Positions 18,446 through 27,066 of a DNA stretch of 54,936 nucleotides are shown piece after piece. A program made the position numbers and the translations under genes. The notes below the pieces were generated by a model, which worked only from the letters and a program-made list of their open reading frames with translations, had not been told where the DNA came from and made no database searches. Every line of letters starts with the position of its first letter. Position 1 is the first letter of the stretch. Source of the DNA: Bacteroidales bacterium (GTDB lineage Bacteria; Bacteroidota; Bacteroidia; Bacteroidales; JAFGXI01); assembly GCA_016936665.1 (NCBI GenBank), contig JAFGXI010000024.1, positions 71,832-126,767 of the forward strand. Reading direction: 5' to 3'.

Positions 18446-18453
18446 CAAAGCTA
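18446..18453 (-). promoter_or_regulatory. Possible -7 element of the 45-codon ORF
   Basis: Minus-strand TAGCTTTG, a perfect match to TAnnTTTG in a short gap, 22 bp before the ATG. It could be a chance match in AT-rich DNA. Confidence 0.35.
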
Positions 18454-18517
18454 TTTAAATTGTGAAACTATGAAAATTAAAAAAGAATCTAAAATACTGT
18501 TTTGAGAAAAAATGAGA

Positions 18518-19678
18518 TTACAAATTATCGATATATTCCGATGGAGAAACCCCTTCAATTTGTTTAAATACTCTTAAAAAAGTTGCATAAGAATTAAAAC
18601 CTACATCCTTTGCAATTTTATTTAAAACAATTGACTTTTTTTGACGATGTATTAAAGCAATCATCTGTTTAGCATCATCTATTCTATGGGAGTTAATTAA
18701 TGTTTTAAAATTAATACCATAATCTCTATTGATGATATTAGAAATATAAGTTCTATTAATATTGAATTCTGAACACATATTATAAATATTGTACTCAGGG
18801 TTTAAGTAGGGCTTTTGATCGTTTAAGTATTTATTAATCAAATGAATGTTTAATTCTTTCCCATTTTGTTCTTCTTTCTTATCTTCGTAATTAATTGCAA
18901 TTTGGTTGTATATATTCTTTTGCTTTATTGATAGCAAACCTAAAAGCATAAAAAAAGAACTAAAAACAATATATGATACAATTACAAGATAATGGTGAGT
19001 ACTTATATAGTTTAATTTTAAGCCATGCATTATTAGATTGAAGATAAAAACAAAAATAAATGCAAGACCAATATATCTTAACCACGCCAAGTTAACACCT
19101 TCGCTATTAGAAAAAATTTCGTTCGTTTTAATATTATTTTCTTTATAAAGTTTAATAATTAAATACAGATAAACTGCTGACTGAAAAATATAAACATATT
19201 TACCGCCTCTATATAAAAAATAACCAATTTTAAATTTTAAAATATCAATACTTTCTGTATATACATGTTCGCTAATAAATAAAAAACGTTCATGACTATT
19301 CATAGAGTTGTACATTAAAATAAACAGACTTATCCCCCAGATTATTGGCAAAGCAAAATGAGGAGCTACATTTCTTAAAAGTAAATCTTTAGCCGAAGTA
19401 ACATTCAGAATATAAAGGTAAAATAGAGGAAACGATGCTAAAACAGCAAAAGCTTGAATGGGAAATAAGGTTGAATAAACATCAAATTGCTCGTAATATC
19501 TTTTAAATGTCATAAAATATACGAAAGCAATATTGACAAATAATGCAAATAAAAAAAACTGCTTTTTATCAAACAGTAATTTAACCCCACTAATAATAGC
19601 CCATAAAACGGGTATATATATGGAGGAGAGTAATGTATAATATTTTATTTGATCAACTATCAATTGAGAATAATACAA
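18518..19678 (-). CDS. Membrane-bound AraC-family transcriptional regulator
   Basis: A 386-residue regulator with an integral membrane sensor. About seven hydrophobic helices fill residues 10-250, with no recognisable ligand domain. A cytoplasmic linker leads to a C-terminal AraC-type double helix-turn-helix (about 285-386), with INRTYISNIINRDYGINFKT, HRIDDAKQMI and VGFNSYATFLRVFKQIEGV. This 7TM-AraC form is common in Bacteroidota. It is divergent from the giant T9SS protein gene across 350 bp and is the obvious candidate to control it. A perfect -7 element (TAAATTTG at 19767-19774) lies about 90 bp upstream. The signal sensed is unknown. Confidence 0.85.
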   Translation of the reverse strand: MYYSQLIVDQIKYYTLLSSIYIPVLWAIISGVKLLFDKKQFFLFALFVNIAFVYFMTFKRYYEQFDVYSTLFPIQAFAVLASFPLFYLYILNVTSAKDLLLRNVAPHFALPIIWGISLFILMYNSMNSHERFLFISEHVYTESIDILKFKIGYFLYRGGKYVYIFQSAVYLYLIIKLYKENNIKTNEIFSNSEGVNLAWLRYIGLAFIFVFIFNLIMHGLKLNYISTHHYLVIVSYIVFSSFFMLLGLLSIKQKNIYNQIAINYEDKKEEQNGKELNIHLINKYLNDQKPYLNPEYNIYNMCSEFNINRTYISNIINRDYGINFKTLINSHRIDDAKQMIALIHRQKKSIVLNKIAKDVGFNSYATFLRVFKQIEGVSPSEYIDNL

Positions 19679-19766
19679 TAATTTAATCTAAAAATAATAA
19701 TATTTTTTTCTATCAATAAATTTTAACGATTAAAATTCCCACTGTTAAAAGCCCTTATTTTACATT

Positions 19767-19774
19767 CAAATTTA
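19767..19774 (-). promoter_or_regulatory. Possible -7 element of the 7TM-AraC regulator gene
   Basis: Minus-strand TAAATTTG, about 88 bp ahead of the start codon. Confidence 0.35.
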
Positions 19775-19940
19775 CTTTTTGAGTACTCCGGTTTACTTAA
19801 TGAATAATCAATATACGAATCTCTTTTGCATTTAACAAATAATCATTTAACTACTTGCTTAACAGAGTTTTGCTATTATGCATAATGTATAAATACATGA
19901 ATCTTTACAACCCTTTTTTTTTTTTACGAATACCATAAAA

Positions 19941-19948
19941 TACTTTTG
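19941..19948 (+). promoter_or_regulatory. -7 element of the giant T9SS protein gene, preceded by a T12 tract
   Basis: TACTTTTG lies 80 bp before the ATG. The homopolymer T12 (19914-19925) is 15-27 bp upstream, covering the -33 position. Confidence 0.45.
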
Positions 19949-20028
19949 ATGTAATAAAAAACAAATCCCCCAATATTTCAATAAGTATGAATACAACTCG
20001 AATTATTTTATAACTAAATTTTTTAAAA

Positions 20029-23000
20029 ATGAATAAACGTAATTTATTAGTATTACTCACATTCATATCATTTGGATTGTTTGCAAATGAATATAACGAA
20101 AAGTGGTATGATGAAGTAAGCGAAGGTACAGGAATCGATATTGAAAAGGATTCTAATGGAGACTATTACAGAGTTTTAAACCGAGATAATGGGAGCAACT
20201 CTGATATTCTTCTGGTAAAATACGACCATACTGGAGCTATTCTTTGGTCCGATACATTTGACGATGGAGGTGATGACTTTGCAATAGGCATAGACATTGA
20301 TGCGTCTGACAACATCTACATTGTTGGTAATTCCGACGTTGGCGGTACAACATCAAAAGCAACTGTTTTACAATACGACACCGATGGAAATTTTAATTGG
20401 GAAGCTAATTACGGAGGCATTGCCGGCTCCGAAGCCAGCGACTTTTTTCTTAACGGAAGTTATATGCACGTAACAGGCTTCTATAAAACCTCAGCAACAA
20501 ACACAAATTTATTTGTATCTAAGTATTCAGATACAGGTTCTACTGAATGGGCCTATACATATGATAATGATAATTATGATAGAGGAAATGCCATTTTTGT
20601 GCGTAGTACAGGCGATGTGTTTGTTGGAGGCGAAACTTCAACATCTAATACTACATCAACCCCAAATTCATTAGTTTTAAAAATATCAAGTGCAGGTTCT
20701 TTGACTTGGGAAAAATCGGTAACTAATTGTAAAGTTTACGATATAATTGCTTTTGGTTTTGGGGTTAATTTTGCTGTTTATGCTGTTGGCGAAGATGAAT
20801 ATTACGATAGACCTTTCTTTATAAAATACTCAAACACAGGATTAGTTTCTTGGAATAACACTTATACTATCGAATCGTATGATTATTTTTATGACCAGAT
20901 TGCAAACCTATCGGGAAGCATTTACATTCAACGTAATTCAACTACAAAAACTCTTGTAAAATATGATACATCCGGAAATCAACTGTGGGAATCAGATGAT
21001 AATATTCATATAACAAACCAAAACCATCCTTATGCCCTAATAGATTCGTATATTTTTTGCTCAGGTAGAAAATATGATGTTACAGATGGAACAAGTAGTT
21101 TTGCTTATAATAACGGATATACTTCGGGAGTTATTCAAGGTGTTAATTACGATATTTTTATTAGTAGCGGATATTGTTATTGTATTCCACAAGCAAGTGC
21201 CGAAATATCATTAATAACAGGTGCGGCATGTAGTGGGCAAGAGGTTAGTTTAGAGGCTGATACTGTGGGAGAATGTTCTATATACTGGGGGTTCGATCAC
21301 ACAGGATGTTCTGCATCTGTATCAAACGTTAGTAGCTATACGAACACATCGATTACCGCCAATTTCACTGCGTGCTACAATTGGGAAGCTACTTTAGAAG
21401 CACAAGATCAATACGCTTGTCCTATGGTTGTATCTCCTGCTCATTTTCAAGTATGGGCTGTACCTGGTTCTGCTATGGACACATTACAATACAGAACATC
21501 ATTAGAAATATGCGAAGGCGGAACGGTAGATTTCACGGTTAAATGGTACGATTTCTGGCTTGTTAATGAAAGTACAGGAGATATAGCAGGATATTCTCCT
21601 AACGAATGGGTTACTGTTTCAGATACTGGACGTTATTATGCTGTTCGTTTCGCTTATAACGACGATGGGTATTGTGCTGATACTAGCGAAATAGAAGTTG
21701 TAAGCTATGTTACCGAAACACCACCTGTATTTATTGGTGCTGACCTTGGTGGAGGTTTTGTTAGCTATGGCGATGATACTACCTTTTGCGACAATGAGAT
21801 TAATTACTTATATGGTAATCTAGAAGGCAATTACCTTTGGAGTACTGGCGATACCACCAATCGAATTACAATAAGTACAGGCGGTACTTATACCGTAAGT
21901 GTGAGCTACCCTGGTTGTAATACTGTAACAGATGAAATTCTAATTAATAATTACATTAATACTAAACCAAATTTAGGTCCTGATACAGTAATATGCTATG
22001 GTAATAGTATTACCTATAATGTAGAATCAGGACATGTTAATTATGAATGGAGAGCAAAAAATTATCCATATACTTCAGGTAGTGATGTTACATCATTTAC
22101 TGTTGATAAACCAGGTTACGTAACTGTATCTATTGAGAAAGCCAATGGCTGTATTGCAAAAGACACGGTTTATGTTCACACACAATTTGGATCAAGTTTT
22201 TCAATTTCAGATGATTCTGAAATTTGTGCTGGGACTACAGTCGATTTAGAAGTTGATACTTTTTATATCAATACCGATGAATTTGATTTTTACGAAGATG
22301 TTGTGAGCCACGATTACACAACCAGTGGTGATGCAGGCTACTATTATGCCCAGAGCTCTTACACAAACTATATGGGCGACACAGCAGTAAAGGTCGGGGG
22401 CATGTACGAAAGCGTTGGCTCATTACAAATAACGGTTAATGTTGAAGCTAATACAGATATAGTCAAGCTAAATCTTTTAGGAACTGTTGGCTCTACTTCT
22501 ACTCTCGAAATAGATGGCATAACTTTTACATCGGAAGAAAAAATAATTGAACAAGGAGATGCTCCAGATTATTATTGCTATACTTTCGAAGGTGTTTCTG
22601 CAATTACCTCGGATGGTGAAGTCGTTATAAATTTTGAAGATGCTGATTACTCGAGCTATAATGGAGGCTTAACACTTCTACATCTTTGGGTTACTTGTAA
22701 AACTACAAGTAATTTCACTTCCTTGTGGACTTCAAACCCCTCAGGTACCAACGAAACAACAACAGCGATTAGCGTAAGTCCAAACTACACAACCGAGTAT
22801 TATTATACTATGGATGACGGTTACTGTTCGGTTACTGATACTGTAAAAATCGATGTAAACAGTGTATATTTAGGTGAAGATATTGTAGAATGTTATGCCA
22901 CAACCACAACTCTCGATGCAGGAGAAGGTTTCGACTCTTATTCATGGAGCACAGGTGAAACATCGCAAACAATTGATGTAACTGCCAACGGAACATATTC

Positions 23001-24987
23001 AGTTACCGTTTCGCATTCTTCTTGTCCTAATTCTTCTGATGATATTCAAGTAACTTTTAATGCAGCAACAGCACCAGATTTAGGTGGAGATTATACCGCA
23101 TGTGAAGGTACTAGCATTACATTGGATGCAGGCGCTGGATTTAGCTCTTATTTATGGAGTAACGGTGAAACAACTCAAACAATTACCGTTACAGAAAGTG
23201 CCAACTATATTGTGTCTGTAAGCAATGGTGCTTGTGCGCCTATTTCTGATACTTCTTTTGTTTCTTTTACCTCTCCAAGCATTAATCTTGGAAGCAACGT
23301 TGAGGTATGCGAAGGAGAAAGCGTTAGTTTAGATGCAGGAACAGCTGTGTCTTACGAGTGGAGTACAACAGAAACAAGTCAAACAATATCTCCAACAAGT
23401 TCTGGCACTTACTCAGTAACCATTTCAGATGCTAATGGTTGTGAAAATTCTGATGATATTCTTGTTACATTTAATCCATTACCTAATATCGAACTGGGTA
23501 ATAATATAGAAACTTGTGACGGTCAAGCAGTTACTTTAAATGCGGGTTCTGCAGAGTCTTACGAATGGAGCACCACAGAAACAAGCCAAACTATTTCTCC
23601 TACTTCCACAGGAACTTATTACGTAACTATAATAGACGCTAACGGTTGTGAAAATTCAGATAATATAACTGTTACATTCAACACTTTACCAACAGTAAAT
23701 TTGGGCGACGATGTTGAATCTTGTGAAGGCGAAACAGTTACTTTAGACGCTGGTAGTGGCTTCGAAAGCTATGAGTGGTTCGATGGAGAAGATACACAAA
23801 CTATTTCTCCTACAAGCTCTGGAGACTATATTGTAACAGTTACAGATGCTAATGGATGCGAAAATACCGATATCATTTTTGTTACCTTTTATCCTATTCC
23901 AACAGTAGATTTAGGCGAAGACTTTACAAGTTGTACCGGCTCTACTGTAACCTTAGATGCTGGTAGTGGTGCCGATTCGTACGAATGGGGCGATGGAGAA
24001 GACACTCAGACCATAGATGTAACATCTGCTGCAAGCTATTATGTTACCGTTACTACAAATGGATGTAGTGCCTCCGATGAAATTACAGTTTCATTCGATG
24101 CAAATATCAGCATTAACTTAGGAGATGATATTGTTATGTGCCAAGGCGATGTTGCTAATTTAAATGCAGGCTCAGGTTTTGATACTTACACATGGTCGAA
24201 TGGAGAATCTAGTCAATCTATAAACGTAAATACAGAAGGTACGTATGCTGTAGAAGTTAGTAGTGGCGCATGCCCAAGTGTCAGCGATACTATAGAGGTC
24301 ATTGTTAATAGTTTACCAATCGTAAATTTAGGTTCTGATACCGCCATTTGCGAAAACGCAATCTTATTATTGGAAGCCGGCACTTTCGATCATTATCTCT
24401 GGAACAATATGTCGTCTAACTCAACATTAATTGTAAGTACAGCAGGTACATACTTTGTAGAAGTAACTGATGAAAATGCTTGTTCAAATTCAGACACTAT
24501 CAATATTTCGATAAATAGTCTTCCTGTTGTGAATTTAGGTAATGACACTACGATTTGCTCAGGTGCTAGCTTACTTCTCGACGCAGGCACTTTCGATAAT
24601 TATTTATGGAACGACAATTCATTTGGCGCGACATTAATCGTTACAGAAACAGGTATTTATTCTGTTGAAGTTACAGATGCTAATGCTTGCACCAATTCAG
24701 ATACAATAAATGTAATTGTTGATATTTGTGCAGGAATAGCCGAAAATGGTTTGGCTTATTCGATGCACGTTTTCCCTAATCCCGCTAATGATTATATCAA
24801 TATTGTTTCAGAAAATACTATCATCAAAACTATACAGGTAGTCTCTATATCAGGTAAAATTTACAAACAACTCAATGTGAGCGATTCCAATATCAATATT
24901 AACATTGAAAACCTAGAAAAAGGAGTGTATTTCTTAAAAATTGAAACTAGTGATAGCTTTAACATATTGAAATTCGTAAAACAATAA
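20029..24987 (+). CDS. Giant secreted surface protein with SBBP-like propeller, nine ~75-residue repeats and a T9SS sorting domain
   Basis: A 1652-residue exported protein, starting with the signal peptide LLVLLTFISFGLFANE. Residues ~35-380 read as SBBP/beta-propeller-like repeats (LVKYDHTGAILWSDTFDDGG, DNIYIVGNSD, KYSDTGSTEWAYTYD). A Cys-containing middle (~390-940) includes PKD/Ig-like pieces. Residues ~945-1560 hold nine related units of ~73-80 residues, each starting like (N/D)LG-D---C-G and containing LDAG, YxW and GxYxVxV. Each has one or two Cys. The last ~75 residues (FPNPANDYINIV ... GKIYKQL ... GVYFLKIET) are a type A T9SS sorting domain, so the protein should reach the cell surface. 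Adhesion is inferred. It lies between two AraC-type regulators and ends in a hairpin terminator. Confidence 0.88.
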   Translation: MNKRNLLVLLTFISFGLFANEYNEKWYDEVSEGTGIDIEKDSNGDYYRVLNRDNGSNSDILLVKYDHTGAILWSDTFDDGGDDFAIGIDIDASDNIYIVGNSDVGGTTSKATVLQYDTDGNFNWEANYGGIAGSEASDFFLNGSYMHVTGFYKTSATNTNLFVSKYSDTGSTEWAYTYDNDNYDRGNAIFVRSTGDVFVGGETSTSNTTSTPNSLVLKISSAGSLTWEKSVTNCKVYDIIAFGFGVNFAVYAVGEDEYYDRPFFIKYSNTGLVSWNNTYTIESYDYFYDQIANLSGSIYIQRNSTTKTLVKYDTSGNQLWESDDNIHITNQNHPYALIDSYIFCSGRKYDVTDGTSSFAYNNGYTSGVIQGVNYDIFISSGYCYCIPQASAEISLITGAACSGQEVSLEADTVGECSIYWGFDHTGCSASVSNVSSYTNTSITANFTACYNWEATLEAQDQYACPMVVSPAHFQVWAVPGSAMDTLQYRTSLEICEGGTVDFTVKWYDFWLVNESTGDIAGYSPNEWVTVSDTGRYYAVRFAYNDDGYCADTSEIEVVSYVTETPPVFIGADLGGGFVSYGDDTTFCDNEINYLYGNLEGNYLWSTGDTTNRITISTGGTYTVSVSYPGCNTVTDEILINNYINTKPNLGPDTVICYGNSITYNVESGHVNYEWRAKNYPYTSGSDVTSFTVDKPGYVTVSIEKANGCIAKDTVYVHTQFGSSFSISDDSEICAGTTVDLEVDTFYINTDEFDFYEDVVSHDYTTSGDAGYYYAQSSYTNYMGDTAVKVGGMYESVGSLQITVNVEANTDIVKLNLLGTVGSTSTLEIDGITFTSEEKIIEQGDAPDYYCYTFEGVSAITSDGEVVINFEDADYSSYNGGLTLLHLWVTCKTTSNFTSLWTSNPSGTNETTTAISVSPNYTTEYYYTMDDGYCSVTDTVKIDVNSVYLGEDIVECYATTTTLDAGEGFDSYSWSTGETSQTIDVTANGTYSVTVSHSSCPNSSDDIQVTFNAATAPDLGGDYTACEGTSITLDAGAGFSSYLWSNGETTQTITVTESANYIVSVSNGACAPISDTSFVSFTSPSINLGSNVEVCEGESVSLDAGTAVSYEWSTTETSQTISPTSSGTYSVTISDANGCENSDDILVTFNPLPNIELGNNIETCDGQAVTLNAGSAESYEWSTTETSQTISPTSTGTYYVTIIDANGCENSDNITVTFNTLPTVNLGDDVESCEGETVTLDAGSGFESYEWFDGEDTQTISPTSSGDYIVTVTDANGCENTDIIFVTFYPIPTVDLGEDFTSCTGSTVTLDAGSGADSYEWGDGEDTQTIDVTSAASYYVTVTTNGCSASDEITVSFDANISINLGDDIVMCQGDVANLNAGSGFDTYTWSNGESSQSINVNTEGTYAVEVSSGACPSVSDTIEVIVNSLPIVNLGSDTAICENAILLLEAGTFDHYLWNNMSSNSTLIVSTAGTYFVEVTDENACSNSDTINISINSLPVVNLGNDTTICSGASLLLDAGTFDNYLWNDNSFGATLIVTETGIYSVEVTDANACTNSDTINVIVDICAGIAENGLAYSMHVFPNPANDYINIVSENTIIKTIQVVSISGKIYKQLNVSDSNININIENLEKGVYFLKIETSDSFNILKFVKQ

Positions 24988-25011
24988 ACCTATTATTCAT
25001 TTTTAAACAAT

Positions 25012-25048
25012 GGGCTGTCTATACAATATTGGGCAGCCCTTATTTTTT
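25012..25048 (+). terminator. Rho-independent terminator of the giant surface-protein gene
   Basis: GGGCTGTC pairs with GGCAGCCC through one G-T wobble, with a 12-base loop and a T-rich tail. Confidence 0.75.
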
Positions 25049-25051
25049 ATC

Positions 25052-25059
25052 TATTTTTG
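25052..25059 (+). promoter_or_regulatory. -7 element of the TPR-AraC regulator gene
   Basis: TATTTTTG, a perfect TAnnTTTG match directly after the upstream terminator and 27 bp before the ATG. Confidence 0.5.
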
Positions 25060-25086
25060 TGACGTACACAGACACCAAATATCATT

Positions 25087-26913
25087 ATGATAAAAAATAT
25101 CGCAATAATCACTTTTTTGATTATAACATTATCATTGTTAGGAAACAGCAATAATTCTGAAGCGAGCATTAAAAAAGCAAATTCGTATTTGCAACTGGCA
25201 ATACAAGTAAAAAAAGAAGATAAGCAAAAGGCTCTAGATTTTTTTAAACGAGCTGAAGAAATATCCATTGAAATTTCGAATGACACTTTACTTAAACAAA
25301 TTTATTTTGAAAAAGGTCGTTTGTTAGATTATTATGAAGATTACCAAAAAAGTGTAGATATTTACAAAAAAGCACTCATTTATAGTTTAAAAACAAAAGA
25401 TCATTTAATATCTGCAAAGTGTTATTTAAATATAGGGGCAACATATTCTTATTATGGGGATTTTGATAAAGCCTTAGAAAATTACAATTATTCATATCAA
25501 CAATTTAGCATCATTAATGATAGTATTTATACCCCTAAAGTCACAAACAATATTGCGTTAATATACAAAGATAAAGGCGATTATATCAAAGCCATCGATT
25601 TTTTTAATAAGAATCTTGAAATCTATAAAAAAAACCATAATACAAAAAGTGAGGCTCTTACTTATTTCAACATTGGTGTTATTTATTGGGAACAAAAAGA
25701 GTACAAAAAAGCACTCCAAATCTTTGAAGAAACAGAATCTATCTATGCCGAAATTAAAGACGAGTATTCTTTAGCAGAAGTATACAATAACATTGCATTA
25801 ATATATGCTGCTACCAACGACAGTATTCATGCCTTAAATTATTTCAAAAAAGCTATTGAAAATAGCGAAAAAACCAATAATCGATATGTTTTAGGGACAG
25901 CACTCATGAATGTTGCAAGTATAATTGATAATGGCAGTAATACAAATAAAGTCAAAGAATACTATCAGAAATCATTAGACATTTTTAGAAGTTTAGGCTA
26001 CAAAAAGGGAGAAGCTAGTTTACTTTTAAACTTAAGTATTCTTCAATTCAAACAGCAGCAAAATGAGATTGCGCTCAAGAATGCCAAAGCAGGTTTACAG
26101 ATTGCTACGCAGATTAGGGCTATCAATTTTCAAATAGAAGCATACGAAATACTTGTTAATATTTACAATCAGCGCAAAGCTTACAACCTTTCTGTAGAGA
26201 GTTATAAAGCATTATTAGCATTAAAAGATTCAATGTTTTCTATAGAAACGAATAAGCAAATAAACGAAATAATAGAGAAGCACGAGAGTAAAAGAAAACA
26301 AGAAAAGCTCGAGCTTTTAGAACTAACCAATAAAAATCAAAGATTAATTATCGAAAAAGCAGAACACCAAAATATTATTCTTAGCATAATTTTAATTGCT
26401 GTATTTATCTTGTTATCTCTAATATTTTATCTTTATTTATCTAAACAGAGAGATTTAAAAAGAAGAATTGCAGATAATATAAAAACGGCTAAAGAAGATC
26501 TTTTATTTGAGCAACTGCTCAAACAAAAGGCTAATGAAAAATATAAAGATTCTACTTTAAATGTAGAACAAAAAGATAAGCTTATCAATGAGCTAGCTAA
26601 TCTTTTAATTGAAGAGAAATATTTTTTAAAGCCCAATTTAACCATCGATATTCTAGCAAATCAGTTAGGTACAAACAAAACCTATTTATCTCAAGTCATT
26701 AACGAGCATTACGCCACAAACTTTAATAGTTTTATTAACGAATATAGAATAAAAGAAGCCAGAAAGATGCTAATAACCCAAGACTACAACAACTATTCTC
26801 TGGAAGGCATTGCAAGCATTGTAGGCTTTAATAACCGAGCCTCTTTTATCACCGCTTTCAAGAAATACACAGGTGTTACGCCTTCTGTTTTTCAAAAAAA
26901 TAATAAATTTTAG
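25087..26913 (+). CDS. TPR-repeat, single-span membrane regulator with AraC-type DNA-binding domain
   Basis: A 608-residue one-component regulator. An N-terminal signal/anchor (about residues 1-20) is followed by at least six tetratricopeptide repeats (~30-390) with the TPR pattern, e.g. AKCYLNIGATYSYYGDFDKA and AEVYNNIALIYAATNDSIHA. A coiled coil and one membrane helix (about 432-455) come next, then a C-terminal AraC double HTH (~510-608) with TNKTYLSQVINEHYATNFNS, YRIKEARKML and VGFNNRASFITAFKKYTGVT. TPRs would be outside and the HTH inside, a layout common in Bacteroidota. It is the second AraC-type regulator flanking the giant surface protein and has its own promoter. Confidence 0.87.
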   Translation: MIKNIAIITFLIITLSLLGNSNNSEASIKKANSYLQLAIQVKKEDKQKALDFFKRAEEISIEISNDTLLKQIYFEKGRLLDYYEDYQKSVDIYKKALIYSLKTKDHLISAKCYLNIGATYSYYGDFDKALENYNYSYQQFSIINDSIYTPKVTNNIALIYKDKGDYIKAIDFFNKNLEIYKKNHNTKSEALTYFNIGVIYWEQKEYKKALQIFEETESIYAEIKDEYSLAEVYNNIALIYAATNDSIHALNYFKKAIENSEKTNNRYVLGTALMNVASIIDNGSNTNKVKEYYQKSLDIFRSLGYKKGEASLLLNLSILQFKQQQNEIALKNAKAGLQIATQIRAINFQIEAYEILVNIYNQRKAYNLSVESYKALLALKDSMFSIETNKQINEIIEKHESKRKQEKLELLELTNKNQRLIIEKAEHQNIILSIILIAVFILLSLIFYLYLSKQRDLKRRIADNIKTAKEDLLFEQLLKQKANEKYKDSTLNVEQKDKLINELANLLIEEKYFLKPNLTIDILANQLGTNKTYLSQVINEHYATNFNSFINEYRIKEARKMLITQDYNNYSLEGIASIVGFNNRASFITAFKKYTGVTPSVFQKNNKF

Positions 26914-26922
26914 ATTTGTAAT

Positions 26923-26952
26923 GGCTTGCTTATTTTAGTAGCCTCTTTTTTA
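26923..26952 (+). terminator. Weak hairpin with T-run after the TPR-AraC gene
   Basis: GGCT and AGCC arms enclose about 13 bases and are followed by CTTTTTT. The stem is short, so this is tentative. Confidence 0.35.
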
Positions 26953-26972
26953 TAATTTTAATTTGAGTTAAT

Positions 26973-27066
26973 ATTCATCAATCGCGGAATTGCTTTAATT
27001 GTTCTTGAACAATATTAACCAATTGTCCATAAGTTTTTTCTTTATCTTGGGTACCATCTAGGTCGA
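26973..27066. repeat. 94-bp direct repeat, copy B (3' end of the adk-like gene)
   Basis: The copy that forms the true 3' end of the full-length adenylate-kinase-like gene. See copy A at 18281-18374; five of 94 positions differ. Confidence 0.9.

Larger units (their letters stand above)
19679..20028. other. 350-bp divergent regulatory region between the AraC regulator and the giant surface-protein gene
   Basis: Contains no ORF. On the minus strand TAAATTTG at 19767-19774 fits a -7 element for the AraC gene. On the plus strand TACTTTTG at 19941-19948 fits a -7 element for the gene at 20029, giving a leader of roughly 75-80 nt. A run of 12 T at 19914-19925 sits where the plus-strand -33 element would be. 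A small inverted pattern (TATGCATA) is near 19877. The likely binding site of the adjacent AraC regulator should be in here, but I cannot pick it out. Confidence 0.55.
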
